A stretch of 64,000 bases of DNA from Nakamurella deserti (GTDB taxonomy: Bacteria > Actinomycetota > Actinomycetes > Mycobacteriales > Nakamurellaceae), in the NCBI RefSeq assembly GCF_003260015.1, contig NZ_QCXS01000003.1, forward strand, positions 486,315-550,314. The letters run 5' to 3'. The notes beneath the pieces are model-generated. The model searched no databases and was not told the DNA's origin. It saw only the letters and a program-made list of their open reading frames with translations. Below, one piece after another: positions 1 to 9,070 of the stretch (the first letter of the stretch is position 1; each line of letters starts with the position of its first letter). Position numbers and translations under genes: made by a program.

Positions 1-227
1 CGGGCCGTCCCGTGCCTCTGTCTGGTGCCGGTGGGCGACGGTCCCGACCCGTCGTCCACCGGCACCGGCACGCCCGCCGCGATTCCGTCGGGTCACCGCG
101 CCCGCAGCCTCCTCGCTTCGGGCCGGGCGGGGGCTTACCCTCACCTCGCACCGTTGTCAATGGCGCACCCCGCACGGACCACGGATCACACCGCACGACC
201 ACCCGCTCGCCCGTCTTGGAGGATGCA

Positions 228-1334
228 GTGACCCAGCCCCCGCCGGAAGAACAGCACCCGTCCGCGGGTCGGCCATCGGAGCACGAGGCGGCCGGATCGA
301 CCCCGGTCGGTCAGTCGCCGACCGGTGACCCCACGCCGACCGGCTTCCCGCCGCCCGCTCCGGGCGGGTACGGACCGCCCCCGCAGGGCTACGGACCGCC
401 GCCGCAGGGTTACGGCACCGATCCGCAGCAGTACACCCAGCCCGGTTACGGCCAGGGTGCGCCGAGCCCCGGGTTCCCGCCGCCGGCACCGCAGTACGGC
501 CAGCAGCCGGGTCAGGGTGCTCCCCAGCAGGGGTACGGGTCCGCGCAGCAACCGCAACAGCACTACGGCCAGCCCCCGCAGCAGGGCTACGGCGCCCAGC
601 AGCAGGCGTACGGCCAGCCGCAGCAGGGCTACGGCCAACCGCAGCAGGGCCCCGGCCAACCGCAGCAGGGGTACGGGTCTGCGCAGCAACCGCAGCAGGG
701 CTATGGCCAGCCGCCCCAGCAGGGCTACGGCGCCCCGCAACCGGGCTACGGACAGCCGCAACAGGGGTACGGGCCGCCGGCGACCGGCGGCTACGGCGGC
801 GCCCAGCAGTCGGGCGGCTTCGGCTCGTCGGGCAACACCCCGAGCCTGCCGCCGATCGACGTCTCCAAGGTCCGCACCGGCGACTGGGTCGTCCTGGGCC
901 TGGGCCTGCTGTTGCTGATCTTCAGCTTCTTCGGCTGGTACTCCTTCTCCTTCGACTTCGGGGCGCTCTCCCAGGACGACAGCATCGGCGGGTGGAACCG
1001 GTTCTGGTGGATCGCGCCGCTGCTGATCCTGGTGATCACCGCGATCCGGGCGACCCAGCTGCTCACCGGGCTGCTGACCAGGGAGGTCAAGCCGCTGTGG
1101 CTGCTGTACGCCGCGATCGTGGCGGTGGTCGTCTACCTGATCTCGCTGATCGACATCTTCACCTACAGCAACTTCGACGGCGCCGACGAGATCGGCGGGT
1201 CGTTCAGCGCCGGCCCGGGCTTCGGCATCTGGGCGTCGCTGATCCTGAGCCTGGCGTTCGTGTACTTCCTGGCCCTGTCGCTGCAGTCCCGCGGCGAGAA
1301 GCTGCCGGTGGCGGTCCCCGGGCCGAAGCTGTAG
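228..1334 (+). CDS. Gln/Gly/Tyr/Pro-rich membrane protein with four C-terminal TM segments
   Basis: The 368-residue protein has two parts. The first ~200 residues are a low-complexity tract of repeated PQQGYG / QPQQGYG units, rich in Q, G, P and Y and free of hydrophobic blocks. The last ~150 residues hold four clear membrane segments: near [16 protein letters not shown], around [15 protein letters not shown], around [16 protein letters not shown] and near [14 protein letters not shown]. The GTG start is chosen because a GGAGG ribosome site lies 5 nt before it; the frame stays open upstream without similarity to anything. Many actinobacterial membrane proteins carry such disordered cytoplasmic tails, but the function here is unknown. 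A strong hairpin follows. The 227 bases before it hold no gene I can support. Confidence 0.85.
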   Translation: MTQPPPEEQHPSAGRPSEHEAAGSTPVGQSPTGDPTPTGFPPPAPGGYGPPPQGYGPPPQGYGTDPQQYTQPGYGQGAPSPGFPPPAPQYGQQPGQGAPQQGYGSAQQPQQHYGQPPQQGYGAQQQAYGQPQQGYGQPQQGPGQPQQGYGSAQQPQQGYGQPPQQGYGAPQPGYGQPQQGYGPPATGGYGGAQQSGGFGSSGNTPSLPPIDVSKVRTGDWVVLGLGLLLLIFSFFGWYSFSFDFGALSQDDSIGGWNRFWWIAPLLILVITAIRATQLLTGLLTREVKPLWLLYAAIVAVVVYLISLIDIFTYSNFDGADEIGGSFSAGPGFGIWASLILSLAFVYFLALSLQSRGEKLPVAVPGPKL

Positions 1335-1348
1335 TCCCCGCCCGTCCC

Positions 1349-1387
1349 CGACGGCCGCCGTCCCGCACCCCGGGGCGGCGGCCGTCG
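1349..1387 (+). terminator. Strong GC hairpin after the Q/G/Y-rich membrane protein gene
   Basis: A perfect 12-bp inverted repeat (CGACGGCCGCCG / CGGCGGCCGTCG) with a 15-nt loop lies 15 nt after the stop codon. There is no T-run, as is usual for high-G+C actinobacterial terminators. Confidence 0.6.
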
Positions 1388-1498
1388 TCGTCGCCGGGAG
1401 GTGTCGGGGCGGGCACAGTTGTCCCGAACGCCGGACCGGCTCCATCCCCCGGCGTTATCTTCGGTCGGACCCGCACCCCCGACGACGGAGACCACCCC

Positions 1499-3079
1499 GT
1501 GAACAGAACCGCCACCGCCGATCCCGCGGTGCGTCGACCCGCCCCGCGGCGCGCGGCGATCGCGGTGGGCGTCGGGGTCCTGACGACGCTGCTCGGGCTG
1601 GTCGACTCCTGGTACGTGTCGTTCTGGACCGACGAGGCGGCCACCATCTCCGGCTCCGGCCGCAGCCTGTCCGAGCTGTGGCGGATGACCGGCACCATCG
1701 ACGTCGTACACGCCGCCTACTACGCGGTGATGCACGTCTGGACGTCGGCCTTCGGCATCTCCCCGTTCGCGCTGCGGTTGCCCAGTGCGCTGGCGATGGG
1801 CGTCGCCGCGGCCGGGGTGGCCGTGCTCGGCTTCCGCTGGGGTGGCGCCCGGCTCGCCGTCGCCGGTGGCGTGGTGTTCGCGATCCTGCCCCGGGTCACC
1901 TGGCTGGGCATCGAGGCGCGGCCGTACGCACTGGCCACCGCCCTCGCGGTCTGGGCCACGGTCGCGCTGCTCGCCGCCCTGGACCGCCGGTCGCCGGGAT
2001 GGTGGGTGGTCTACGCACTGCTGGCCGGCGCGGGCATCGCGGTGAACATCTACGGCGCCCTGCTGCTGGTCGCGCACGGGGTCGCCCTGCTGCTGACCCG
2101 CGGCCGGGAGTGGCGGCAGTGCTGGCCCTGGCTGGTCGCCGGGGTCGCCGGCACGCTGCTCGCCTCCCCGATCGTGCTCGAGGCGGTCGGCCAGACCGGG
2201 CAGCTGGGCGGCGACGAGTTCCGGTTGTCGCAACTGGTGCAGAACGTCGGCGTCAACCAGTGGTTCCTCGGCGGCACCCCGACGACCACCGGCGGGGTGG
2301 ACACCACGGTCGTGTCCCTCACCGACCCGGCCAGCCTGTGGAAGTACGCCGGCGTCGGGTTCGCCCTCGTCGCCTGGGCGCTCGTCGTCGTGGCCGTGGT
2401 CTCGGCGTTCCGGCCCCGGCCCGATGCCGCGCCCCGGGAGGCGCTGGGCTGGCTGCTGCCGTGGTTCGTGGTGCCGACCGCGGTCATCGGGCTCTACTCG
2501 CTCGCCGTGAGCCCGATGTACAGCGCGCGCTATCTGTCCTTCGCCTCCCCCGCCGTCGCGCTGACCATCGGGCTCGGGCTGCTCGCGCTGCGGTCGCGGG
2601 CCGCGAAGGTCGTCGCGGCGGTACTGCTGGTCGTCCTCGCCGTTCCGGTGTACGCGTCGCAGCGGACGTTGTGGGCCAAGAGCAGCAGCGACTGGGTCTC
2701 GGTCGCCGAGTACGTGCAGACCCACGCGGCCGCCGGCGACGGCGTCTACTTCAGCCCGCGCTACCCGGTCACCGGTGACGTCGTCGGCCAGACGACCCGC
2801 GGTATCGCCGTCGCCTACCCGGCGGCCTTCGCGGACCTGGACGACCTGACGCTCGCCGAGACCCCGACCGCCGCCGGCAACCTCACCGGCTTCTCCCGGA
2901 CGCTGGCCGCGTCGGCCGCCGAGCTGGCCGCCGAGGACACGGTCTGGGTGATCCGCCGGGTCGACTACGACCCGGTCGACACCGCCACCGACGACGCGAC
3001 GCTGGCCGCCGCCGGTTTCACCGGCACCCTCGAGTGGTCGGGCCCGCTGGACCGGGTCTACCGCTTCAGCCGGAGCTGA
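1499..3079 (+). CDS. GT-C family (GT39-like) membrane glycosyltransferase
   Basis: The 526-residue protein has many hydrophobic segments spread along its length. A motif WTDEAAT follows the first membrane helix (D45, E46). An acidic pair in the first external loop is the signature of GT-C enzymes such as protein O-mannosyltransferases and ArnT, which move a sugar from a polyprenyl-phosphate donor on the outer face of the membrane. A conserved-looking histidine region (VVHAAYYAVMHVW) follows, as in that family. The GTG start has a GGAG element ~8 nt upstream and leads directly into the first membrane helix. The acceptor cannot be told from sequence. It is monocistronic and meets the molybdenum operon tail to tail. 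Confidence 0.8.
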   Translation: MNRTATADPAVRRPAPRRAAIAVGVGVLTTLLGLVDSWYVSFWTDEAATISGSGRSLSELWRMTGTIDVVHAAYYAVMHVWTSAFGISPFALRLPSALAMGVAAAGVAVLGFRWGGARLAVAGGVVFAILPRVTWLGIEARPYALATALAVWATVALLAALDRRSPGWWVVYALLAGAGIAVNIYGALLLVAHGVALLLTRGREWRQCWPWLVAGVAGTLLASPIVLEAVGQTGQLGGDEFRLSQLVQNVGVNQWFLGGTPTTTGGVDTTVVSLTDPASLWKYAGVGFALVAWALVVVAVVSAFRPRPDAAPREALGWLLPWFVVPTAVIGLYSLAVSPMYSARYLSFASPAVALTIGLGLLALRSRAAKVVAAVLLVVLAVPVYASQRTLWAKSSSDWVSVAEYVQTHAAAGDGVYFSPRYPVTGDVVGQTTRGIAVAYPAAFADLDDLTLAETPTAAGNLTGFSRTLAASAAELAAEDTVWVIRRVDYDPVDTATDDATLAAAGFTGTLEWSGPLDRVYRFSRS

Positions 3080-3096
3080 CCCGCCCGGTCGGGTCA
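3077..3096. terminator. Bidirectional hairpin built from the two facing stop codons
   Basis: TGACCCG, a 6-nt loop and CGGGTCA form a 7-bp stem. Its left arm begins with the TGA of the glycosyltransferase gene, and its right arm ends with the TCA that is the reverse complement of moaE's TGA. One small hairpin thus closes both convergent genes. Confidence 0.5.
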
Positions 3097-3516
3097 GGCG
3101 CTGTTGACCCACTCGTCGGTGCCGTCGGCGAACAGCTGGTGCTTCCACACCGGGAGCCGCGCCTTGACCTCGTCGACCAGATCGCTGCAGGTGGCGAAGG
3201 CGAGCTGCCGGTGGGCGCTGGACACCGCGGCCACGATGGCGACGTCGCCGATCGCCAGGGCACCGATCCGGTGGGTGACCGCGACCGCGATCACCCCGTC
3301 CCGGTCCGCGAGTTCGGCGGCCACCTCGGCGACGATCCGGGCGGCGGTCGGGTGCGCCTGGTAGTGCAGCGCGCTGACCCCGGCGCCGTGGTCGTGGTCG
3401 CGGACGGTGCCGGTGAACGAGACCACCGCGCCCGCGGCCGGGTCGGCGACCGCGGCGGTGTGCGCGGCCACGTCCAGCGGCGCCTCGGTGATGCCGGTGA
3501 GCCGGACCTCGCCCAT
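3094..3516 (-). CDS. moaE: Molybdopterin synthase catalytic subunit MoaE
   Basis: The 140-residue protein is the usual length for MoaE. It contains the family blocks FTGTVRDHD (residues ~34-42), an HYQAHP segment, HRIGALAIGDVA and, near the end, DEVKARLPVWKHQLF, where the lysines of the active site lie. MoaE with MoaD converts precursor Z (cPMP) to molybdopterin by adding two sulfurs. Its ATG overlaps the TGA of the upstream mog-type gene (ATGA), so it is the last gene of the minus-strand operon. No moaD is visible nearby, so its small-subunit partner must be encoded elsewhere. Confidence 0.95.
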   Translation of the reverse strand: MGEVRLTGITEAPLDVAAHTAAVADPAAGAVVSFTGTVRDHDHGAGVSALHYQAHPTAARIVAEVAAELADRDGVIAVAVTHRIGALAIGDVAIVAAVSSAHRQLAFATCSDLVDEVKARLPVWKHQLFADGTDEWVNSA

Positions 3517-4007
3517 CAGAGGTCACCGCCCCGCGGGTGGTCGCCGCCGGCCAGCTGGTCCAGCGCGTGGTCGACGATGTCGGCGAGCACGGCGAGGCCG
3601 TCCTTCACGCCGCCGGTGGAACCGGGCAGGTTGACGATCAGCGTCCGACCGGCCACCCCGGCGAGGCCACGGGACAGGATGGCGGTCGGCACCTTCGCCA
3701 CCCCGCGCCGGCGGATCTCCTCGGCGATGCCGGGGATCTCGTAGTCCAGCGCGGCGGCGGTGATGGTCGCCGTCCGGTCGGTCGGCGAGATCCCGGTGCC
3801 ACCGGAGGTGATGATCAGCTCCGGCCGCAGGGTGAGCTCGGCGGCGAGGGCCGCGGCGAACGGGTCGCCGTCCACGGCCACGACCGGGTCGCCGACGGTG
3901 AACCCGCGGGCGGCGAGCCAGTCGCGGATGACCGGGCCGGTGGTGTCGGCGTAGACGCCGGTGGCGGCCCGGGTGGACGCGATCAGCACCGCGGCGGTCC
4001 GGTTCAC
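3516..4007 (-). CDS. mog: Molybdopterin adenylyltransferase, MogA/MoaB family
   Basis: The 163-residue protein has the MoCF-biosynthesis fold signature: the SGGTG loop ([13 protein letters not shown]) that binds molybdopterin, followed by the [15 protein letters not shown] block and the LPGS motif ([13 protein letters not shown]). These enzymes adenylate molybdopterin before metal insertion by MoeA. The GTG start ([11 protein letters not shown]) is chosen because it gives the normal family N-terminus and forms a GTGA overlap with the stop of moaC; the frame is open further upstream but carries nothing family-like. The gene lies between moaC and moaE, as in Mycobacterium (Rv0864-Rv0866). Confidence 0.92.
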   Translation of the reverse strand: MNRTAAVLIASTRAATGVYADTTGPVIRDWLAARGFTVGDPVVAVDGDPFAAALAAELTLRPELIITSGGTGISPTDRTATITAAALDYEIPGIAEEIRRRGVAKVPTAILSRGLAGVAGRTLIVNLPGSTGGVKDGLAVLADIVDHALDQLAGGDHPRGGDL

Positions 4008-4488
4008 GGGCGTTCCTCCGGTCGGGTCCAGAGGCCGGTCTTGCCGCCCTCCTTGCGCTCGACCCGCACGTCGGTGAGGGTCGCGGCCGGGTCGACGGCC
4101 TTGATCATGTCGTGCAGGGCGAGGCCGGCCACGGCGACCGCGGTGAGCGCCTCCATCTCCACCCCCGTCCGGTCGGCCGTCCTCACCGTCGCGGTGATGA
4201 GCACCGACGCGTCCTCGACGGCCAGGTCGACGGTCACCCCGGACAGCGCGATCGGGTGGCACAGCGGGACGAGGTCGGCGGTGCGCTTGGCCCCCATCAG
4301 GCCGGCGATCCGGGCCACCGCCAGGGCGTCGCCCTTGGGCAGCCCGTCGGTGACCAGCAGCGCGGCCACCTCCGGCGTGGTGCGCACCCGCCCGGACGCC
4401 ACCGCCCGCCGGGCCGACGGCACCTTGTCGGTGACGTCGACCATCCGGGCCGCGCCGGCGCGGTCCAGGTGGGTCAGGGCGGGTTCGG

Positions 4489-4492
<4 letters not shown>
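4004..4492 (-). CDS. moaC: Cyclic pyranopterin monophosphate synthase MoaC
   Basis: The 162-residue protein is full length for MoaC. It shows the family motifs [18 protein letters not shown] near the start, [16 protein letters not shown] (with the active-site KR and CHP) and [22 protein letters not shown], ending in RKEGGKTG. MoaC works after MoaA in turning GTP into cPMP. Its GTG start overlaps the stop of the malic enzyme gene (GTGA), so the two are translationally coupled. The next two genes of the pathway follow, also with 4-nt overlaps. No moaA is present in the window. Confidence 0.95.
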
Positions 4493-5916
<1,424 letters not shown>

Positions 5917-5959
5917 AGTTGCACTGCTCCTCGATTGCCCGACGACGGTCGGATCAAGG

Positions 5960-6550
5960 CTAGTGCGGCCCGCCTCCGGAAGCGCGATCGTCGGGCGGCG
6001 CGGCCACGTCGACGTCGGCCCCGTCGGCCGCCGAGCCCAGCGGGACCCGGGCGGCTCCGTGCGTGCGCAGGTACGCCCGGGCGCCGACATCCCCGTGCGC
6101 CGCGGCGGCCGCGGCGGCCCAGTGGTCCCGGCCGATGAGCACCGGATGTCCCGGTCGGCCGTCGAACTCCGCCTGTCGCAGGGTGTCCCGCGCGGCGCCG
6201 GCGGTCAGCGTCCGCACCATGGCGGCGGTGACGCCGGGCAGATCCACCAGCAGCACCACCGCGGCGTCGACGGGGAGCGCAGCCGCGGCGGTCAGACCGG
6301 CGCGCAGGCTGGAGCCCATCCCGGACCGCCAGTCGGGGTTGTCGACCGCGGTGGTCCCGGCCGGCAACAGGGCCCGGACCTCGTCCGCCGCGGCCCCGAC
6401 CACCACCAGCACCGGGTCGGCCGCGGCGTCACGGAGCACGTCCACCGCCCGCACGACCCACGGGACGCCGCCGGTGCGGGCCAGCGCCTTCGGGCCGCCG
6501 TAGCGGCGGCCCACCCCCGCCGCGAGGACGAGGCCGGCGACGGGCGTCAG
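5960..6550 (-). CDS. MobA/MocA-like nucleotidyltransferase with a probable CTG start
   Basis: The 196-residue protein has the nucleotide-binding loop LAAGVGRRYGGPK at residues 9-21, the metal-binding VDLPG and a GHPVLI motif. The last resembles MocA/CoxI-type enzymes that add CMP or GMP to molybdopterin. The only ATG/GTG/TTG candidate that keeps most of the protein is a GTG at 6514, but it would delete the LAAG loop. An upstream in-frame CTG at 6550 restores the loop and overlaps the previous gene's stop as CTGA. I therefore choose CTG, by translational coupling. Its place between a short conserved gene and the malic enzyme/moaC-mog-moaE operon supports a cofactor role. Confidence 0.8.
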   Translation of the reverse strand: MTPVAGLVLAAGVGRRYGGPKALARTGGVPWVVRAVDVLRDAAADPVLVVVGAAADEVRALLPAGTTAVDNPDWRSGMGSSLRAGLTAAAALPVDAAVVLLVDLPGVTAAMVRTLTAGAARDTLRQAEFDGRPGHPVLIGRDHWAAAAAAAHGDVGARAYLRTHGAARVPLGSAADGADVDVAAPPDDRASGGGPH

Positions 6551-6744
6551 GTGCCGATCGGGCTGGTGTTGATGACCGTCTTCGGGTGCTTGTAGGGCAC
6601 CGCGGAGCTGGGCAGCGGGAACTCCGTGTCACCGAAGGGCGACAAGGCGCCCTGGCGGTCGGAGTTCAGCTCGGTCACCGGGTGGTCGCCGTCCTCGCCG
6701 TGGGGCCAGGTCGGGTCCACGCCCATGCCGCTCTTCTTCGCCAC
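6547..6744 (-). CDS. Short polar hypothetical protein, first gene of the molybdenum operon
   Basis: This 65-residue protein has no membrane segment and no recognised domain. It is polar, with a TWPHGEDGDHPVTELNSD stretch and a C-terminus rich in P, S and T (YKHPKTVINTSPIGT). Its GTG start has a very strong GGAGGAG ribosome site 4 nt away, which makes it a real gene. The stop is overlapped by the likely CTG start of the next gene. It occupies the position that Rv0863 holds beside the helicase-associated gene and moaC in Mycobacterium; whether it is homologous would need a search. The function is unknown. Confidence 0.75.
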   Translation of the reverse strand: MAKKSGMGVDPTWPHGEDGDHPVTELNSDRQGALSPFGDTEFPLPSSAVPYKHPKTVINTSPIGT

Positions 6745-6817
6745 GTCACTCCTCCGTTGTCGCCGTCGTGTGCACCGCCCGGGCGCACGGCGCAGCGCCG
6801 CCCCCGGTCGCGAGCCC

Positions 6818-6846
6818 ATTGTCTCCCACGGCACCACTAAAGTCGA
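6818..6846 (-). promoter_or_regulatory. Candidate promoter of the molybdenum operon
   Basis: Read on the minus strand, TCGACT (-35, 4/6) is followed after 17 nt by GACAAT (-10, 4/6), about 75 nt before the first operon gene. It overlaps the -10 box of the divergent helicase-associated gene. Both hexamers are only moderate matches. Confidence 0.35.
6838..6843 (+). promoter_or_regulatory. -10 box for leaderless helicase-associated gene
   Basis: TAAAGT fits the actinobacterial TANNNT -10 consensus and ends 7 nt before the ATG at 6851. That places the transcript start at or next to the A of the start codon. No ribosome site is present, as expected for a leaderless message. Confidence 0.5.
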
Positions 6847-6850
6847 CGGG

Positions 6851-9070
6851 ATGGCCAACACGCTGGATTGGCTGCGACTCCTGGACGACGACGCGATCGT
6901 CGCGCTGCTCGCAGCCCGCCCGGACCTCTCGGTCCCGGCCCCCGGCGACTTCGAGACCCTCGCCCGCCGGGTCAACACCGCGCCGTCGGTCTGGCGCGCG
7001 CTGGAGACGGTGAACCAGTTCGGTGTCGAGGTGCTGACCGCCCTGGTCCTGCTGCACGCCGACGCCCGCGGTGTCGGTGTCGACGACCTCGCCGCGTTCC
7101 TCGGGGAGCAGGTGACGCCCGCCCGGCTGGGCGCGACCCTGACCCACCTCGGCGGGCTGGCGCTGGTCCGGGCCGACACCGGTGACGGCGCCCTGCACAT
7201 CCCGTATCCGGTCACCGAGGCGCTGGGCCCGCACCCCGGCGGCCTCGGCGCCGAATCCGGGCTGGACGCGGCGACGGTCGCCGCGCTGCTCGCCGAGGTC
7301 TCCGACCGCGGCCGCGGGGTGCTCGAGAAGCTGGCCGCCGGACCGCCGGTCGGCGCGGTGGCGCCGTCCGGTCCGCTGGCGCCGACGATCAAGGGGCTCG
7401 TCGCCCAGGGGCTGCTGACCCGCAAGGACGCGACCCTGGTCGAGCTGCCCCGCGAGGTCGGGCTGGCACTGCGCGGCGACCGGCCGCTGGGCGAGCTGCA
7501 TCCGGAACCGGCGTTGCCGGCGACCCGCAAGCCGGGCACGAAAACCGTCGACGCGACCGGCGCCGGGCAGGCGTTGCAGGTGTTGCGGCAGCTGCGCCGC
7601 CTCGTCGACGCCCTGACCGCCACCTCGACCCCGGCGCTGAAGTCCGGCGGGCTCGGGGTCCGCGAGACCCGTCGCCTGTCACGGGAACTGGAGATCGACG
7701 AGCCGACGCTGAGCGTGCTCGCCGAGCTGCTGGTGGCCGGCAATCTGGTCACCGCCACCGACGGGGTGGGCCGGCAGGCGGCGTTCTGGACGCCCACGAT
7801 GGCGGCCGACAGCTGGCTGGCGCTGTCGGACGAGGCGGCGTGGGCGTTCGTCGCCCAGCACTGGCTGGACCTGCGGCGCGACCCGGCCCGGGCCGGTCAG
7901 CCCGACGCCAACGGCAAGCCGTTCAACGTGCTGGCGTCGGAGCTGAGCTGGCTGCGCGGACCCGCCGACCGCCGCTGGGTGCTGGGGGTGCTGGCCGAGC
8001 TGCCCGCCGGCGCGGCGTGGACGGCCGCCGACATCGGCGCGGTGCTCGCCGTCCGCAGTCCGCTGCGCGGCGCCGACCGCCGCGACCGGGTGATCACCTC
8101 GGTGCTGCGGGAGGCGACCCTGCTGGGGGTGGTGGCCTTCGACGCGATCACCACCGCGGGCCGGGCGCTGCTGGCCGGCGCCGAGGACGTGGCCGAGCTG
8201 CTGGCCGCGTCGCTGCCGGAGCCGGTGCGGACCGTCCTCGTGCAGGCCGACCTGACCGTGGTCGCCCCCGGCCGGCTGGTGCCCGAGCTCGCCGAGGAGC
8301 TGGCCGTCGTCGCCGAGATCGAGTCGGCCGGCTCGGCGACGGTGTACCGGGTGACTCCCGCGAGCGTCCGGCGCGCGCTGGACCGCGGGCGCTCGGCGGC
8401 CGAGCTGCACCGGTTGTTCGCCGACGCCTCGGCCACCCCGATCCCCCAGGCGCTGACCTACCTGATCGACGACCTGGCCCGCCGGCACGGGGTGCTGCGG
8501 GCCGGGATGGCGTCGTCCTACCTGCGCTGCGACGACCCGGTGATCATCGACCAGGCGATCGCCTTCGCCACCGCCGCCGGCATCCACCTGCGCCGGTTGG
8601 CCCCGACGATCGCGATCACCGCGACCGAGACCGACGAGCTGCTGACCGAGCTCCGCAGGGCCGGGATGGCGCCGGTCGCCGAGGACGAGTTCGGTGCCGT
8701 GGTGACCCTGCAGGCCGCGCCGCGGCGGGTGAAGCCGGGATTGACCGTGCACCAACGGTGGCGGGAGCCGGCCACGCCCACCCGCGACCAGCTCGCCGTG
8801 GTCGTGCAGCGGATGCGCACCGCGGAGCCGGCCGAACCGAACGGCTCGCAGACCCCCACCGAGGCGGTGACCGCGCTGCGTGAGGCGGCCGGCCTGCGCA
8901 CCCCGGTGTGGATCGAGTACGTCAACGCCGAGGGCTCACCGACCCGCCGGCTGGTGGAGCCGCTGGCCCTGTCCGGCGGCACGGTCGCCGCCTTCGACCG
9001 GCTGTCCAACCAGTTGCGCACGTTCGTCCTGCACCGGATCACCGGGGTCGTGCCCTACCGGGAGAACTAG
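6851..9070 (+). CDS. Helicase-associated domain protein (Rv0862c-like)
   Basis: The 739-residue soluble protein begins TLDWLRLLDDDAIVALLAARPDL and contains winged-helix-like segments. It ends in a WYL-like stretch (TPVWIEYVNAEGSPTRRLVEPLALSGGTVAAFD). This matches the large actinobacterial proteins annotated as helicase-associated or XPB/Ssl2-like, encoded beside the XPB helicase in Mycobacterium (Rv0862c next to Rv0861c). No Walker motif is seen, so it is not itself an ATPase. Here two minus-strand genes separate it from the helicase gene. The ATG is chosen because a -10 box lies 7 nt before it and the sequence upstream is non-coding in character. A role in DNA repair is inferred from the partner. 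Confidence 0.82.
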   Translation: MANTLDWLRLLDDDAIVALLAARPDLSVPAPGDFETLARRVNTAPSVWRALETVNQFGVEVLTALVLLHADARGVGVDDLAAFLGEQVTPARLGATLTHLGGLALVRADTGDGALHIPYPVTEALGPHPGGLGAESGLDAATVAALLAEVSDRGRGVLEKLAAGPPVGAVAPSGPLAPTIKGLVAQGLLTRKDATLVELPREVGLALRGDRPLGELHPEPALPATRKPGTKTVDATGAGQALQVLRQLRRLVDALTATSTPALKSGGLGVRETRRLSRELEIDEPTLSVLAELLVAGNLVTATDGVGRQAAFWTPTMAADSWLALSDEAAWAFVAQHWLDLRRDPARAGQPDANGKPFNVLASELSWLRGPADRRWVLGVLAELPAGAAWTAADIGAVLAVRSPLRGADRRDRVITSVLREATLLGVVAFDAITTAGRALLAGAEDVAELLAASLPEPVRTVLVQADLTVVAPGRLVPELAEELAVVAEIESAGSATVYRVTPASVRRALDRGRSAAELHRLFADASATPIPQALTYLIDDLARRHGVLRAGMASSYLRCDDPVIIDQAIAFATAAGIHLRRLAPTIAITATETDELLTELRRAGMAPVAEDEFGAVVTLQAAPRRVKPGLTVHQRWREPATPTRDQLAVVVQRMRTAEPAEPNGSQTPTEAVTALREAAGLRTPVWIEYVNAEGSPTRRLVEPLALSGGTVAAFDRLSNQLRTFVLHRITGVVPYREN

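Noticed and set aside
1163..3526. A 787-codon open frame antisense to the GT-C glycosyltransferase
   Set aside because: It is an Arg/Gly/Pro-rich mirror of the real gene, typical of stop-poor G+C-rich DNA, and it lies across two well-supported genes.
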